Assembly (NCBI GenBank): GCA_016719945.1
Contig: JADJYE010000035.1
Span: forward strand, 62,001-126,000
Source: Polyangiaceae bacterium
GTDB lineage: Bacteria > Myxococcota_A > Polyangia > Polyangiales > Polyangiaceae
Reading direction: 5' to 3'
Length of the DNA stretch: 64,000 nt
Made by a program: the position numbers and the translations under genes. Positions 32,848 through 42,174 of this stretch are shown one piece after another (the stretch's first letter is position 1; every line of letters begins with the position of its first letter). Under the pieces are notes generated by a model, which was not told the DNA's origin, searched no databases, and worked only from the letters and a program-made list of their open reading frames with translations.

Positions 32848-34458
32848 TCAACGTCTCCCGCTGGGGGGCGTCGCGCCGGGCCGTTCGAACCGTTGCAGGA
32901 CGGCGTCGAAGCCCGTCATGTCGACGCGTCGATCCAGCGTGCATTCGAGTCCGGCGCGCTCCGCGGCGACCTCGGTCGTTCGCGGATGGGGCGACAGCAG
33001 CACGACGCGGCCACCTGGCACCAGGCTCGACGCCGCACGTCCGACGACCTCCTCGAGCAGTCGCGGCAAGTCGGTTTGCGCGAGGACGCGACGGCCCATC
33101 GGAGGGTTCGTGATCATCGTGGTCAGGCCCGCTGGCCCGGCTCGCCGCGCGTCTTCGCACAGGAGCGACGCGCGAGCGCCTGCCGCGTCGAGGTTCGCTC
33201 GGGCGCGGCGCAGCGCGACGGGGTCGGTGTCGGTCCCCATGAGGCTCCGATAGGGGCCGAGCAGGGCGCGCTCACAGAGCTCGAGGCCGCTGCCCACGAA
33301 CGGGTCCCACACGACGTCGTCGGGGCGGGCGCCCGCCACCCTCACGAGCGCTGCCGCGAGCGTCGGGTGCGACGCCGCCGGGACGTCGGCGACTCGATAG
33401 GCGAAGCGCTCGTCGGGCATTCGCGGGAGCACATCGACGTGGAGCGCTCCGCGGTCGGTCCACGCGCTGACGTCGAAGTCGCTCCCTCGCGGGTCGTTGA
33501 CCATCCGGGGCTCGCGCCGCGAGAGCTCCTCCGCGACGCGCCAGACCGCGCCGCGCCGCTTGCCGCCCCCCGCGAGCTCCAGGCGAAACCTCACGGGCCC
33601 GCGCGCGACGCTGGTCAACGCGTCGACGACGCGAGCGGAGGCCAGCAGCTCGCTGATCAGGACGACCTCGTCGGCGCCCGGCGCGTGGGGCGTCGAGAAC
33701 GTGTAGCCGACCCTCAGGGCGGTCCGCACGCACGCCAGCGTCGACAGGCCGTCGTCGAGATCGGCGACGAGCCGGCCACCGCGCGCGTCTTCTTGGATAC
33801 GCCTCACCCGGGCGACGCGCGCGCCCAGCTCTTCGCGCACGATAGGCTCGAGCCCTCTCCTGCAGGTCACGACCACGCGCGGCGCTCCCGGCGGCACCTC
33901 CCCGAGCTCGATCGGCGCGCGCGGCAGGTCGCGCAAGGTCGAGCGCTCGGCCATCAGGCGGGCGCGCTGGACGCTCACGCCGCCTCCTGCGAGCGACGCG
34001 AGCGCCTCCCGAGCTCGCTCGCCTCCTCCGCACTTGCCGAGCGCGCGCGCGAGCGCGTCTCGCTCGTGCTCGGTGGTCGCGCGCGCGAGCGCCTCGACGA
34101 GCGCGGCCTCCGCGCGCTCGCCGCCGAGCTTGCCGAGGACCCGCGCCGCCGCGATGCGCAGCGCGCCGTCTTCGTCCTTCAGCGTCTCGGCGCACAGCTC
34201 CGACAGCGCCGGATCCTCGAGGCCGCGCGGCCGGCCGGCGAGCGCAGCCAGCGCGCGCCGGCGCTCGGGCGCGCTCATGGTTACGAGCGCGCGCCTCGCT
34301 GCCTCTCCGACCGCAGACTGCACCCGGCACAGCGCCTCCGAGGCTCGCTCGCGGACGGTCGCGTCGCCCCGGGCCGCTCGCTCGAGGAGCGCGGGGACGA
34401 GCTTGATGCCAGGCGTGAAGCCCGGGTCGTTCAGGCGCTGTTCCAGCTCGTCGGCCAC
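32848..34458 (-). CDS. HEAT-repeat fused THUMP-type RNA methyltransferase
   Basis: 536 aa from GTG 34458. Residues ~1-155 are HEAT-like helices (ARGDATVRERASEALCRVQS, DEDGALRIAAARVLGKLGGE, TTEHERDALARALGKCG). The centre (~170-310) looks like a THUMP RNA-binding region (VVVTCRRGLEPIVREELGA). The C-terminal half is a Rossmann methyltransferase: VWDPFVGSGLELCERALLG (SAM motif I), MGTDTDPVALRRARANLDAA and MITNPPMGRRV (catalytic motif N-P-P-x). It belongs near RlmL/Trm14-type guanine-N2 methyltransferases of rRNA or tRNA. The HEAT extension is unusual for this family. Confidence 0.82.
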   Translation of the reverse strand: MADELEQRLNDPGFTPGIKLVPALLERAARGDATVRERASEALCRVQSAVGEAARRALVTMSAPERRRALAALAGRPRGLEDPALSELCAETLKDEDGALRIAAARVLGKLGGERAEAALVEALARATTEHERDALARALGKCGGGERAREALASLAGGGVSVQRARLMAERSTLRDLPRAPIELGEVPPGAPRVVVTCRRGLEPIVREELGARVARVRRIQEDARGGRLVADLDDGLSTLACVRTALRVGYTFSTPHAPGADEVVLISELLASARVVDALTSVARGPVRFRLELAGGGKRRGAVWRVAEELSRREPRMVNDPRGSDFDVSAWTDRGALHVDVLPRMPDERFAYRVADVPAASHPTLAAALVRVAGARPDDVVWDPFVGSGLELCERALLGPYRSLMGTDTDPVALRRARANLDAAGARASLLCEDARRAGPAGLTTMITNPPMGRRVLAQTDLPRLLEEVVGRAASSLVPGGRVVLLSPHPRTTEVAAERAGLECTLDRRVDMTGFDAVLQRFERPGATPPSGRR

Positions 34459-34525
34459 AGGTTTTCGCGTACCGCGTCCCGCCCAGCGCGAGAAGCGGAA
34501 GCAAGAGCGACGTCGCTCGGCGTGG

Positions 34526-34531
34526 TAGGCT
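34526..34531 (+). promoter_or_regulatory. -10-like TAGGCT upstream of the XdhC gene
   Basis: TAGGCT lies 15 bases before ATG 34547 in the 88-base divergent region with the methyltransferase. Confidence 0.3.
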
Positions 34532-34546
34532 CATGGCCAGCCGACG

Positions 34547-35473
34547 ATGGACTCACCGGCGATCCTCCCGAAGACGGTCTCGCCGGAGGCGGCCCTCCGC
34601 GAGGCGCTTCGTGCCCTCGAGCGGGGTCACGCGGTCGCGGTCGCGACCGTGATCGCTCGGCACGGCTCGGCGCCCTCGACGCCGGGGCAGAAGCTCGCGC
34701 TCGCCTGGGACGGCCCGCGTGGGGCGCCCCACTGCGCGGTCGGGACCGTCGGCGGCGGGGCCGTCGAGCAGGCCGTCGTGCGCGCGATGATCGCGGCGAT
34801 CGGTGACGTCGCCGCCCAGCCCAAGGTGCACACGTTCCGCCTTGGGCCGACCCTGGGGATGTGCTGCGGCGGGTCGGCCGAGATCCTCGTCGAGGTCTGG
34901 AGACCGGGCCTCTCGCTCTTGCTCGTCGGCGCGGGCCACGTCGGCTTGGCGACGGCGCGCCTCGCCGCCGAGCTCGGGTTCTCCGTGTTGCTCGTGGACG
35001 CCCGCGACGGCGCGACCGACCCGAGCCGCACCGAAGAGGCTCGCGCCAAGGGAGCGCGCGTCCTCCCGGCGGAGCACGACGATCCCGAGGTGCTCGAGCA
35101 GCTCGGGGCCGCCCCCGCCGCCTGCGCCCTCGTCGTCATGACGCACGATCACGCGCTCGATCAGCGGGTCATCGAGTGGGGCCTCGACAAGGGCTTCGCC
35201 TTCGTTGGCGGCGTCGGCAGCCGCGCCAAGGCCGAGCGTACCCGGCAGCGCCTTCAAGCGAAGGGCGCGCGCGAAGAAGACCTCGCGCGCGTGCGCATGC
35301 CTGTCGGCGTCGCCATCGGCGCGCGCCGCCCGCTCGAGATCGCGGTCGCGATCGCGGGCGAGCTGATCGAGGTCCGCTCTCGCATGGAGCGAACGGCGCG
35401 CACCCCTCTGCCCGAGCCCGCCAGCGATCGCGCCGCGGTAAAGGTCGTCTCCGAGCACGCCGGCGAGGCGTAA
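34547..35473 (+). CDS. xdhC: XdhC/CoxI-family molybdenum-hydroxylase maturation protein
   Basis: 308 aa from ATG 34547. XdhC binds molybdenum cofactor, promotes its sulfuration and inserts it into xanthine dehydrogenase. N-terminal CoxI part: VAVATVIARHGSAPSTPGQK, GTVGGGAVEQAVV, TLGMCCGGSAEILVEV (conserved C-C-G-G). C-terminal Rossmann part: LLLVGAGHVGLATARLAAEL and ALVVMTHDHALDQRVIEWGL, FVGGVGSRAKAERTRQRL, RMPVGVAIGARRPLEIAVAI. It starts an island with a MocA-like protein and, 3.9 kb downstream, the three enzyme subunits. Confidence 0.92.
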   Translation: MDSPAILPKTVSPEAALREALRALERGHAVAVATVIARHGSAPSTPGQKLALAWDGPRGAPHCAVGTVGGGAVEQAVVRAMIAAIGDVAAQPKVHTFRLGPTLGMCCGGSAEILVEVWRPGLSLLLVGAGHVGLATARLAAELGFSVLLVDARDGATDPSRTEEARAKGARVLPAEHDDPEVLEQLGAAPAACALVVMTHDHALDQRVIEWGLDKGFAFVGGVGSRAKAERTRQRLQAKGAREEDLARVRMPVGVAIGARRPLEIAVAIAGELIEVRSRMERTARTPLPEPASDRAAVKVVSEHAGEA

Positions 35474-35532
35474 GCCTCGCGGCCCCCCCCGGAAACGCTG
35501 GCGTCCCGTCGAGGGCACGATAACTTTCGCGC

Positions 35533-36225
35533 ATGTCGGAACCGACGGTCTCTCCCAGCGTGTCGTACGTCGCGATCGTCACGGCCGCCGGGCTCGGCGA
35601 GCGCATGGGCGGCCCCAAAGCGCTGCTCGCCGTCCGCTGGGGCGACAACACCGGGGAGCTTCCGCTCGCGATCGCCCACGCTCGCGCTCACCTCGAGGGC
35701 GGCGCCGAGCGTGTCATCGTCGTGACCAAGGCCAGCACCGCGCGCATGTTGTCCAGGTTCTCCCAGCGTGGCCTCGACATCATCGTCTCCACGGCGCCGC
35801 ACGCCCTCGGCCCCTCCGGCTCCATCCGCCAAGCGCTCAGCCTTCTGCCTCGCGTTCTCGACCAGTGGCTCATGATCGAGCCGGTCGACATGCCGCCCTC
35901 GAGCGCCGCGATCCGCCGTGAGCTCCTCGGCGGCGCGCTCCGTGAGCCGCCGCCCGACGCGGTTCGGCCGGTGCACAACGGGCGCCGCGGCCACCCCGTC
36001 CTCGTGCGGCGTGGATGTCTCGACGCCATGTTGGTGCCCGAGCCGCCTACGCTGCGAGAGGTGCTCAAGGGCCTCGGTCCGTACCGCACGGAGGGCGGCG
36101 GCGTGCTCGACGTCGACGTCGTCGACGTGCGCGCGATCACCGAGCTCGACGTGCCCGAAGACGTCACGCGCTTCTACGGCCACGCGGCGCGCTTCTTCAC
36201 TGAAGAAGAGCCCACCCAAGGCTGA
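35533..36225 (+). CDS. MobA/MocA-like nucleotidyltransferase
   Basis: 230 aa from ATG 35533, 59 bases after xdhC. NTP-transferase fold: YVAIVTAAGLGERMGGPKAL (nucleotide-binding G-x-G-x-R-M-G-x-x-K), WLMIEPVDMPPSSAA in place of the usual D-x-P metal site, and VRPVHNGRRGHPVLVRRG (family H-x-G-R-x-G-H-P). MocA makes the cytosine dinucleotide form of molybdopterin required by xanthine dehydrogenase-type enzymes, which fits the neighbouring genes. The usual 'DxP' acidic triad is partly altered (EPVDMP), so activity is likely but not proved by sequence. Confidence 0.83.
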   Translation: MSEPTVSPSVSYVAIVTAAGLGERMGGPKALLAVRWGDNTGELPLAIAHARAHLEGGAERVIVVTKASTARMLSRFSQRGLDIIVSTAPHALGPSGSIRQALSLLPRVLDQWLMIEPVDMPPSSAAIRRELLGGALREPPPDAVRPVHNGRRGHPVLVRRGCLDAMLVPEPPTLREVLKGLGPYRTEGGGVLDVDVVDVRAITELDVPEDVTRFYGHAARFFTEEEPTQG

Positions 36226-36272
36226 GCGCGAGCGGGCGGTCGTTCGCGTCTTCTCGCGCACGCGTCCTGCGC

Positions 36273-36278
36273 TACGCT
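36273..36278 (+). promoter_or_regulatory. -10-like TACGCT upstream of the kinase gene
   Basis: TACGCT lies 13 bases before ATG 36292. Confidence 0.3.
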
Positions 36279-36291
36279 CCCCGGGCCTACC

Positions 36292-37890
36292 ATGTGGCCT
36301 CGCGATCCAGCCGTCGTCTTCGAGCCGGGCACTGTGCTCGCTGGGAAGTTTCGCGTCGAGCGTCCGCTCGGGGCGGGCGGTATGGGCGTCGTCCTCGCCG
36401 TCCGCCACGCGGACCTCGAGGAGGTGTTCGCGCTCAAGCTCCTGCACCCGGCGGCGGCCTCCAGCCCCGCCGCGCGGGAGCGCTTCGCGCGCGAGGCCAA
36501 GGCCGCCGCACGCCTCAAGAGCCCACACGTCGCTCGCGTGACCGACTTCGGCTTCCTCGACGACGACGGCGCGCCGTACATGGTCCTCGAGCTGCTCGAC
36601 GGCGAAAACCTCGCGGAGCGCCTGTCGAGCCGCGGGCTCGCGAGCCCCGCAGAGATCGCGTCGTGGATGCTCGAGGCCTGCGACGCCCTGCGCGAGGCGC
36701 ACGAGCTCGGGATCGTTCACCGGGACATCAAGCCGTCAAACCTGTTCCTCTCGACGGCGGGGGAGCGCGAGGCGGTGCTCAAGGTCCTCGACTTCGGGAT
36801 CGCGAAGACGGGCGCGTCCGATCACGCTTCGCTGACGAAGACGTCCACGACGATGGGCTCGCCGCTGTACATGTCGCCCGAGCAGATGCGCTCGGCGAAG
36901 TCCGCCGACCGCCGCAGCGACATCTGGTCGCTTGGCGTGACGATGTACGAGCTCGCGACCGGCCGCGTCCCGTTCGCCGGCGACAGCGTCACCGAGGTGG
37001 CGATCGCGGTCATCGAGCTCGACGTCGAGCCGCCGCGGGCGCACCGACCCGAGCTGCCCGCCGAGCTCGAGGCGATCATCCTCCGCTGCCTGCAGAAGAA
37101 GCCGGAGCGCCGCTTCCAGGAGATCGACGAGCTGGCCGGCGCGCTCGCGGCGTTCTCGGGTCGGTCGTGGACTCCGCGCAGCCGTCCGCTCGTGGCTCCT
37201 GTCAGCTCGACGTCCCCGCTGGCGACGTCCCCGCTGGCCGTGTCGTCGGCCGACGCGTTCGCCGCGACCGAGGCCGGGGCGAGCTCCGGCGCGTCCGCGG
37301 ACAAAGACGCCACGATCGCCGCTGCGCCGGTGCTGACCCACCTCGGCTCGAAATCCCAGGCCGCGACGGGAGGGGGCACCGCGATCGACGGGGCCACGAC
37401 CCAAGAGTCGGCGCGCCGCATGAGCGGCCCGCGTCGGGCGCTCGCCGTCGGCGTCCTCGCGGCGGCCGGCTTGGGCCTCACCGCCGTCGTGACGCTGCTC
37501 TCCTCGTCGGCGTCCGAAGACCCTCGCGCCGCGCCCCCGACGCTCGTCGCCGCGGCGTCCTCGCCGGAGGCGCCGCCGGCGCCGCCCCTGCCGACCGTGC
37601 CTACCGCCTTGTCCCAAGCGGCCATCGCCCTCGCGCCCGCTCCCCAGGAGACCAGCGCGCCATCCGCCACCGTAGCGGCGCAGGCCTCGGCCCCCAGCAC
37701 GGCGGTGGCTGCGGCGAGGCCCCGGCCGACGGCGCTCAAGGAGCAGACGACTCCGACCCTCGGCAAGCCGGCGCCGGTCCGCAATATGCCCAATTTTTCG
37801 GGTGCATCCGCCAACCAGCGGAGGCCGACAGAAGAGGCCAAAAAAGAGGCCCAAGCGCCGGAGCCCCAAGGGGGGCTGAACGACCTGTGA
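36292..37890 (+). CDS. Transmembrane Ser/Thr protein kinase
   Basis: 532 aa from ATG 36292. Kinase domain at residues ~15-285: RPLGAGGMGVVLAV (Gly loop), ALKLLHP (Lys), GIVHRDIKPSNLF, VLKVLDFGIAKTG, TTMGSPLYMSPEQM, DIWSLGVTMYELATGRVPF. A low-complexity linker follows, then one transmembrane helix (ALAVGVLAAAGLGLTAVVTL) and ~130 residues of disordered Pro/Ala-rich extracytoplasmic sequence without a recognisable sensor fold. It sits inside the molybdenum-hydroxylase island and is coupled (GTGA) to the next gene. Whether it controls the island is not shown by sequence. Confidence 0.92.
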   Translation: MWPRDPAVVFEPGTVLAGKFRVERPLGAGGMGVVLAVRHADLEEVFALKLLHPAAASSPAARERFAREAKAAARLKSPHVARVTDFGFLDDDGAPYMVLELLDGENLAERLSSRGLASPAEIASWMLEACDALREAHELGIVHRDIKPSNLFLSTAGEREAVLKVLDFGIAKTGASDHASLTKTSTTMGSPLYMSPEQMRSAKSADRRSDIWSLGVTMYELATGRVPFAGDSVTEVAIAVIELDVEPPRAHRPELPAELEAIILRCLQKKPERRFQEIDELAGALAAFSGRSWTPRSRPLVAPVSSTSPLATSPLAVSSADAFAATEAGASSGASADKDATIAAAPVLTHLGSKSQAATGGGTAIDGATTQESARRMSGPRRALAVGVLAAAGLGLTAVVTLLSSSASEDPRAAPPTLVAAASSPEAPPAPPLPTVPTALSQAAIALAPAPQETSAPSATVAAQASAPSTAVAAARPRPTALKEQTTPTLGKPAPVRNMPNFSGASANQRRPTEEAKKEAQAPEPQGGLNDL

Positions 37891-38537
37891 TCGAGAAAGT
37901 CGAGCTCACCTGCGCCTCCTGCGCCGCCTTCATCAAGGTGCGCGAGGACCCTCAGCTCGGCCGCATCGGCGAGTGCGCCCTCGAGGTCTACCGCCCGCCG
38001 GTGCGGGCGGCCTCAACGTGCTCGCGCTACCGGCCGAAGGGCGCGGCGGCTGCGGCGCCCAAGCCCCGCGCTGCGGGCGAGCCTCGCGGGCGAGGCGCGA
38101 GCCCGGTCCGCGCCCCCTCGGAGCCTAGGGCCACCGACGCCACGACACCGACGACACCCCTGCCCAAGGAGATCGACATCGACATGGACATCGACGAGTT
38201 TCGCCGCGTGCTCAGGGAGGTGCTCGCCGACGAGCTCGGGGTCGGCCGACCCCCGCTGGGCGCGCGCTGGCAGGGTGGGGAGCTGGTGCTCAAGCCCGGC
38301 CGCGACGGCACGCAAGAGAAGCGCATCCCCCTCGACAGCTTCTTCCACAAGATCGTCATGGTCCGCGACAAGCTGCGACTGCTCGAGGCGAAGGTGAACG
38401 CCCACGCGGCCCTCTCCGACGAGGACAAAGTGCAGCTGCAGTCGTACATCACGGGGTGCTACGGCTCGCTGACGACGTTCAACGTGTTGTTCGCAGAGAA
38501 GGGGGATCAGTTCGCGGGCGCTGCGCGCGACGACTGA
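37887..38537 (+). CDS. Conserved Cys-motif protein of unknown function
   Basis: 216 aa from GTG 37887, overlapping the kinase stop. The N-terminal 50 residues carry four spaced Cys (LTCASCAAFIKV, GECALEVYRPP, STCSRYRP) that could bind zinc or an Fe-S cluster. A charged linker with IDIDMDIDEF leads to a compact C-terminal domain (EFRRVLREVLADELGVG, GELVLKPGRDG, FFHKIVMVRDKLRLLEAKVN, LQSYITGCYGSLTTFNVLF). I do not recognise the family. Translational coupling suggests it works with the kinase. Confidence 0.7.
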   Translation: MIEKVELTCASCAAFIKVREDPQLGRIGECALEVYRPPVRAASTCSRYRPKGAAAAAPKPRAAGEPRGRGASPVRAPSEPRATDATTPTTPLPKEIDIDMDIDEFRRVLREVLADELGVGRPPLGARWQGGELVLKPGRDGTQEKRIPLDSFFHKIVMVRDKLRLLEAKVNAHAALSDEDKVQLQSYITGCYGSLTTFNVLFAEKGDQFAGAARDD

Positions 38538-38558
38538 TCCAGGCGTCGGCCAAACGTC

Positions 38559-39311
38559 GTGGCGCCCCTCCTGCTGCTCGCGCTCGATCTCGCGGCCATC
38601 GCGCTGTTCGTGTGGCTCGGCGTCCGCATCTACCAGACCATCGGGCCGGCGCTGTGGGCAGCGCGCGGTCGACACGACCGCGCCCGCCGGCTCTACGATC
38701 GCATGGCGCACAAGGGGCTCTTCGCCTCCACTCGGCGCGTCGGCAGCTATGGGGTGGCCATCTGCGACCTGCAGCTGGGGCGCTTCGAAGAGGCGCTGAG
38801 GGCGCTCACCGCCCTCGACCGCGAGGGCCCGCCCCCCGAGCTGCAGCTCGGGGTCGACGTCGCGATCGGCACGGCCTTGCTCCAGCTCGATCGCGACATG
38901 GAAGAGGCGCGGGATCGCTTCGAGCGCGCCTCGCACAGGCTCCGTCAGCCCGACGTCCTCCTGGGCCTCGCTCACGCCGAGCTGGCGATCGGGAACGAGG
39001 AGCGCGCGCTCGAGCTCGCGGACGAGGCGGCGCAGATGCCAGCGACCGCGACCACGACGTTCGGCCGGCACGCGCTGCTTCGCCGGTCTGGGCGCATGGT
39101 GGAGCACTCGACGGACTTTCTGCTCGGCTGGTTCCTCACCAAGGTCGGCCGGGACGAAGATGCGGCGCCGCTGCTGGAAGAGGTCTCTCGCTGGCCGGTG
39201 CGGTCGTGGCTCACCGACAAGGCCCAGACCCTGCTCGCCGCGATGGATCTGCCGCCAGCCGAGGTCACCGAGGAGCCCCCTTCCACCGCCGCGGTCGTGA
39301 TCGACAGGTGA
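38559..39311 (+). CDS. Membrane-anchored TPR-like protein
   Basis: 250 aa from GTG 38559. An N-terminal transmembrane helix (APLLLLALDLAAIALFVWLG) is followed by repeated helical hairpins in the TPR style: DRARRLYDRMAHKGLF, GVAICDLQLGRFEEALRALT, IGTALLQLDRDMEEARDRFE, GLAHAELAIGNEERALELAD. TPR repeats usually hold partner proteins. It follows the Cys-motif gene by 21 bases. Role unknown. Confidence 0.72.
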   Translation: MAPLLLLALDLAAIALFVWLGVRIYQTIGPALWAARGRHDRARRLYDRMAHKGLFASTRRVGSYGVAICDLQLGRFEEALRALTALDREGPPPELQLGVDVAIGTALLQLDRDMEEARDRFERASHRLRQPDVLLGLAHAELAIGNEERALELADEAAQMPATATTTFGRHALLRRSGRMVEHSTDFLLGWFLTKVGRDEDAAPLLEEVSRWPVRSWLTDKAQTLLAAMDLPPAEVTEEPPSTAAVVIDR

Positions 39312-39343
39312 CGTGAGCCCTCGCGACGGTGTGCGGTTTGCCG

Positions 39344-39349
39344 TACCCT
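39344..39349 (+). promoter_or_regulatory. -10-like TACCCT upstream of the Mo-hydroxylase operon
   Basis: TACCCT lies 43 bases before ATG 39393 in an 81-base gap, the only gap inside the island large enough for a promoter. Confidence 0.25.
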
Positions 39350-39392
39350 CCGGGGCGCGCTGCGCGGCCCGAGCCCGAGCGGCGCGAACCCG

Positions 39393-41704
39393 ATGCAAGC
39401 AGACAAACCAGACTCCCACGTCGTAGGCACGAGCGTCGGCCGCTCCGACGGCGTCGCCAAGGTGGTGGGCACGGCCCGCTACGTCGACGATCTCCCGAAG
39501 CGACCCGGCGAGCTCCACGGGGTGACCGTGCGGGCCCCGGTCGCGCGCGGCACCCTCCGCGCCGTCAAGTTCGACCCCTCGTTCGACTGGTCGGACATCA
39601 CGGTGGTCCAGGCCGCCGACGTGCCCACGAACGTCGTCGCGGTCATCGCCTACGATCAGCCGGTCCTCGCGTCGACGGCCATCAACCACGCGTACGAGCC
39701 GATCGTGCTGCTCGCGTGCGCCGACCGCGCGAAGCTCGCCCGCGCGAAGCTCGCCGTCCACCTCGACATCGACCCGCTCGAGCCGGTCCTCGACATCCAG
39801 ACGTCGCTCAGCGACCAGAACGTCGTGTGGAGCGCCCCCGACGGCTTCGGCGACAAGGGGACCAACGTGATGAAGAGGTACCTCATCACCAAGGGTGAGG
39901 CCGACGTCGACGCCGAGCACGCGAGGTGCGCTCGCGTCGTCTCTGGCACGTACTCCACGCACCAACAGGAGCAGCTCTACATCGAGCCGCAAGGCGTCGT
40001 CGCCTGGTGGGACGACGACGGCGCGCACGTCATCGGCAGCATCCAGTGCCCGTATTACGTCCACAAGGCGTTCCTGAAGACCTTCGGCCTCGACGCCGAG
40101 CGCATCGACATCTCCCAGGCGGTGACCGGCGGCGGCTTCGGCGGCAAGGAAGAGTACCCCTCGATCATCGCCCTGCACGCCGCGCTGCTCGCCAAGAAGA
40201 GCGGCCGCCCCGTGCGCATGATCTACGACCGCGCGGAGGACATCGAGGCCACCACCAAGCGCCACCCGTGCGAGTGTGAGGTCACGACCGGGTGCGACGC
40301 CGATGGCACGCTCCGCGTCCTCAAGATGCGCGTCCTGATGGACGCCGGCGCCTACGTCACCCTCACGCCCGTCGTGCTCTCGCGCGGCGTGCTGCACGCC
40401 GCCGGCACGTACCGCTGGCCCACTGTGCAGATCGAGGCGATCGCCGTCGCCACGAACACGCCGCCGAACGGGGCCTTTCGCGGCTTCGGAGCCCCGCAGA
40501 CGATCTGGGCGATCGAGCGCCACATGGACGCCGTCGCCGCGTACCTCGGCGTCGACCCGATGGACCTCAAGCGCCAGAACCTGCTCGTCGAGGGCGACAC
40601 CACCGCGACCGGTCAGGTCCTGCGGATGAGCGTCTCCTCCACCGCGTGCCTCGAGGGTGGCCTCTCCGCTGCGCGCTACGCCGAGCGCAAGCGCGAGCTC
40701 GACCTGGAGAACCAGGCGCGCGCCCAGCGCGGCGAGCGCAAGCGGCTCGGCATCGGCGCCAGCATCTTCATGCACGGCGCCGGCTTCACCGGCTCCGGCG
40801 AGCGCATGCTCAAGGGCAAGGCCGCGCTGGATCTGCTGCCGGGGGGCGGCCTCCGCATCCGCACCGCGTCGACCGACATCGGACAGGGCACCGAGACCGT
40901 CTTCCGACAGATCGCGAGCGACGCGTCCGGCGTTCCGATGGAGCACATCGACTTCGCCGTCCCGTCGACCAAGGTCTGCCCCGACTCGGGCCCCACGGTC
41001 GCGAGCCGCACGGTCATGGTCGTCGGCTCCATCGTCGAGCGCTGCGCGCGAGAGATCGGCGACGCGGTCAAGGCCGAGCAGGCTCGCGGCGGAGGCTCGT
41101 TCGCGCAGGCCGGCGACCGCCTGCTGACGAAGGGGCCGGTCACTGTGCTCAGGCAATACGAGCCGCCCGATTTCGTGAAGTGGGACGACACGACCTACAA
41201 GGGCGACGCCTACCCGTGCTTCGCGTGGATGTGCGACGTCGCCGAGCTCGAGGTCGACCTCGATACGTTCGAGGTCGAGGTCAAGCGCTTCCACATCGCC
41301 GGCGACGTCGGCAAGGCGATCAACCCCAAGATGTGCCTGGGCCAGCTCGAGGGAGGCACCCTGCAAGCCATCGGCTGGGCCCTCTCGGAGGAGCTCGTCT
41401 GGAGAGACGGCCTGATCAAGAACCCGCGCATCACGAACTACATCGTGCCGACCGCGCTCGACGCGCCGCCCTTCGAGACCGCGCTGGTCGAGGCGCCGTT
41501 CGAATTCGGTCCAGGCGGCGGCGCCAAGGGCATCGGCGAGCTGCCGATGGACGGCGGGCGGCGGCGATCGCCGCCGCCGTCGAGCACGCCACCGGGATCG
41601 CCGTGCACCACCTGCCGCTCACCCCCGAGCGCCTTTACGCCGCGAGCCTGGGCAGGCCGCTCGGCCAACGACAACCTTCCCGAGGGGAGCCAGCCGCGTG
41701 TTGA
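39393..41704 (+). pseudogene. Xanthine dehydrogenase-type molybdopterin-binding subunit with one C-terminal frameshift
   Basis: From ATG 39393; restoring one G in GGG 41556-41558 gives 770 aa ending AAC at 41704, in place of a scrambled end at 41735. The a/b hammerhead domain (GVAKVVGTARYVDDLPKRPG) comes first, then molybdopterin motifs GGGFGGKEEYPS, NGAFRGFGAPQ (substrate Arg), DIGQGTET, and GGGAKGIGELP with the catalytic Glu just before the shift. After correction the family ending GGAAAIAAAVEHATG appears. The enzyme class hydroxylates purines or other aromatic heterocycles. Substrate cannot be fixed from sequence. The corrected end overlaps the iron-sulfur subunit by 7 bases. Confidence 0.88.
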
Positions 41705-42174
41705 TTCGACTCAAGCTCAACGGTCAGCTGCGTGAGGTCGACACCGCGCCCATGCGCAGACTGCTCGATGTCCTCCGCGAGGAGCTCGAGCTCACCGGCA
41801 CCAAGGAGGGCTGCGGCGAAGGAGAGTGCGGCACGTGCACCGTGCTGCTCGACGGAGAGGTCGTCAACGCGTGTATGGTCGTCATCGGCCAGTGCGACGG
41901 GCGCGACGTCGTCACGGTCGAGGGGCTCGGCTCCGAGGCCCACCTCTTGCCGATCCAGAAGACCTTCGTCACCGAGGGCGGCGCCCAGTGCGGCATCTGC
42001 ACCCCGGGGATGCTCATCAGCGCCGAGGCCCTGCTCCGCCGCAACGCGTCCCCGACCGACGAGCAGATCCGCGAGGCGCTGGCCGGCAACCTCTGTCGGT
42101 GCACGGGCTACGAGCGTATCGTCGCCAGCGTCCGCGCCGCGGCGTTGGCCCGCTCGAGCGGAGGTGCCTCGTGA
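41698..42174 (+). CDS. [2Fe-2S] subunit of the xanthine dehydrogenase-type enzyme
   Basis: 158 aa from GTG 41698. All eight cluster Cys are present: GCGEGECGTCTVLLDG (plant-ferredoxin-type cluster, with the last Cys in VNACMVV) and QCGICTPGMLISA, NLCRCTGYERIV (second cluster). It passes electrons from the molybdenum site to FAD. It overlaps the FAD subunit start by GTGA, so the three subunits are coupled in the order Mo, FeS, FAD. Confidence 0.95.
   Translation: MLIRLKLNGQLREVDTAPMRRLLDVLREELELTGTKEGCGEGECGTCTVLLDGEVVNACMVVIGQCDGRDVVTVEGLGSEAHLLPIQKTFVTEGGAQCGICTPGMLISAEALLRRNASPTDEQIREALAGNLCRCTGYERIVASVRAAALARSSGGAS

Noticed and set aside
38013..41366. 1117-codon open frame on the minus strand
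   Set aside because: It runs opposite the Mo-hydroxylase subunit and kinase-module genes, is rich in Arg/Asp/Val low-complexity sequence and has no recognisable domain; GC-rich DNA routinely leaves such long antisense frames open.
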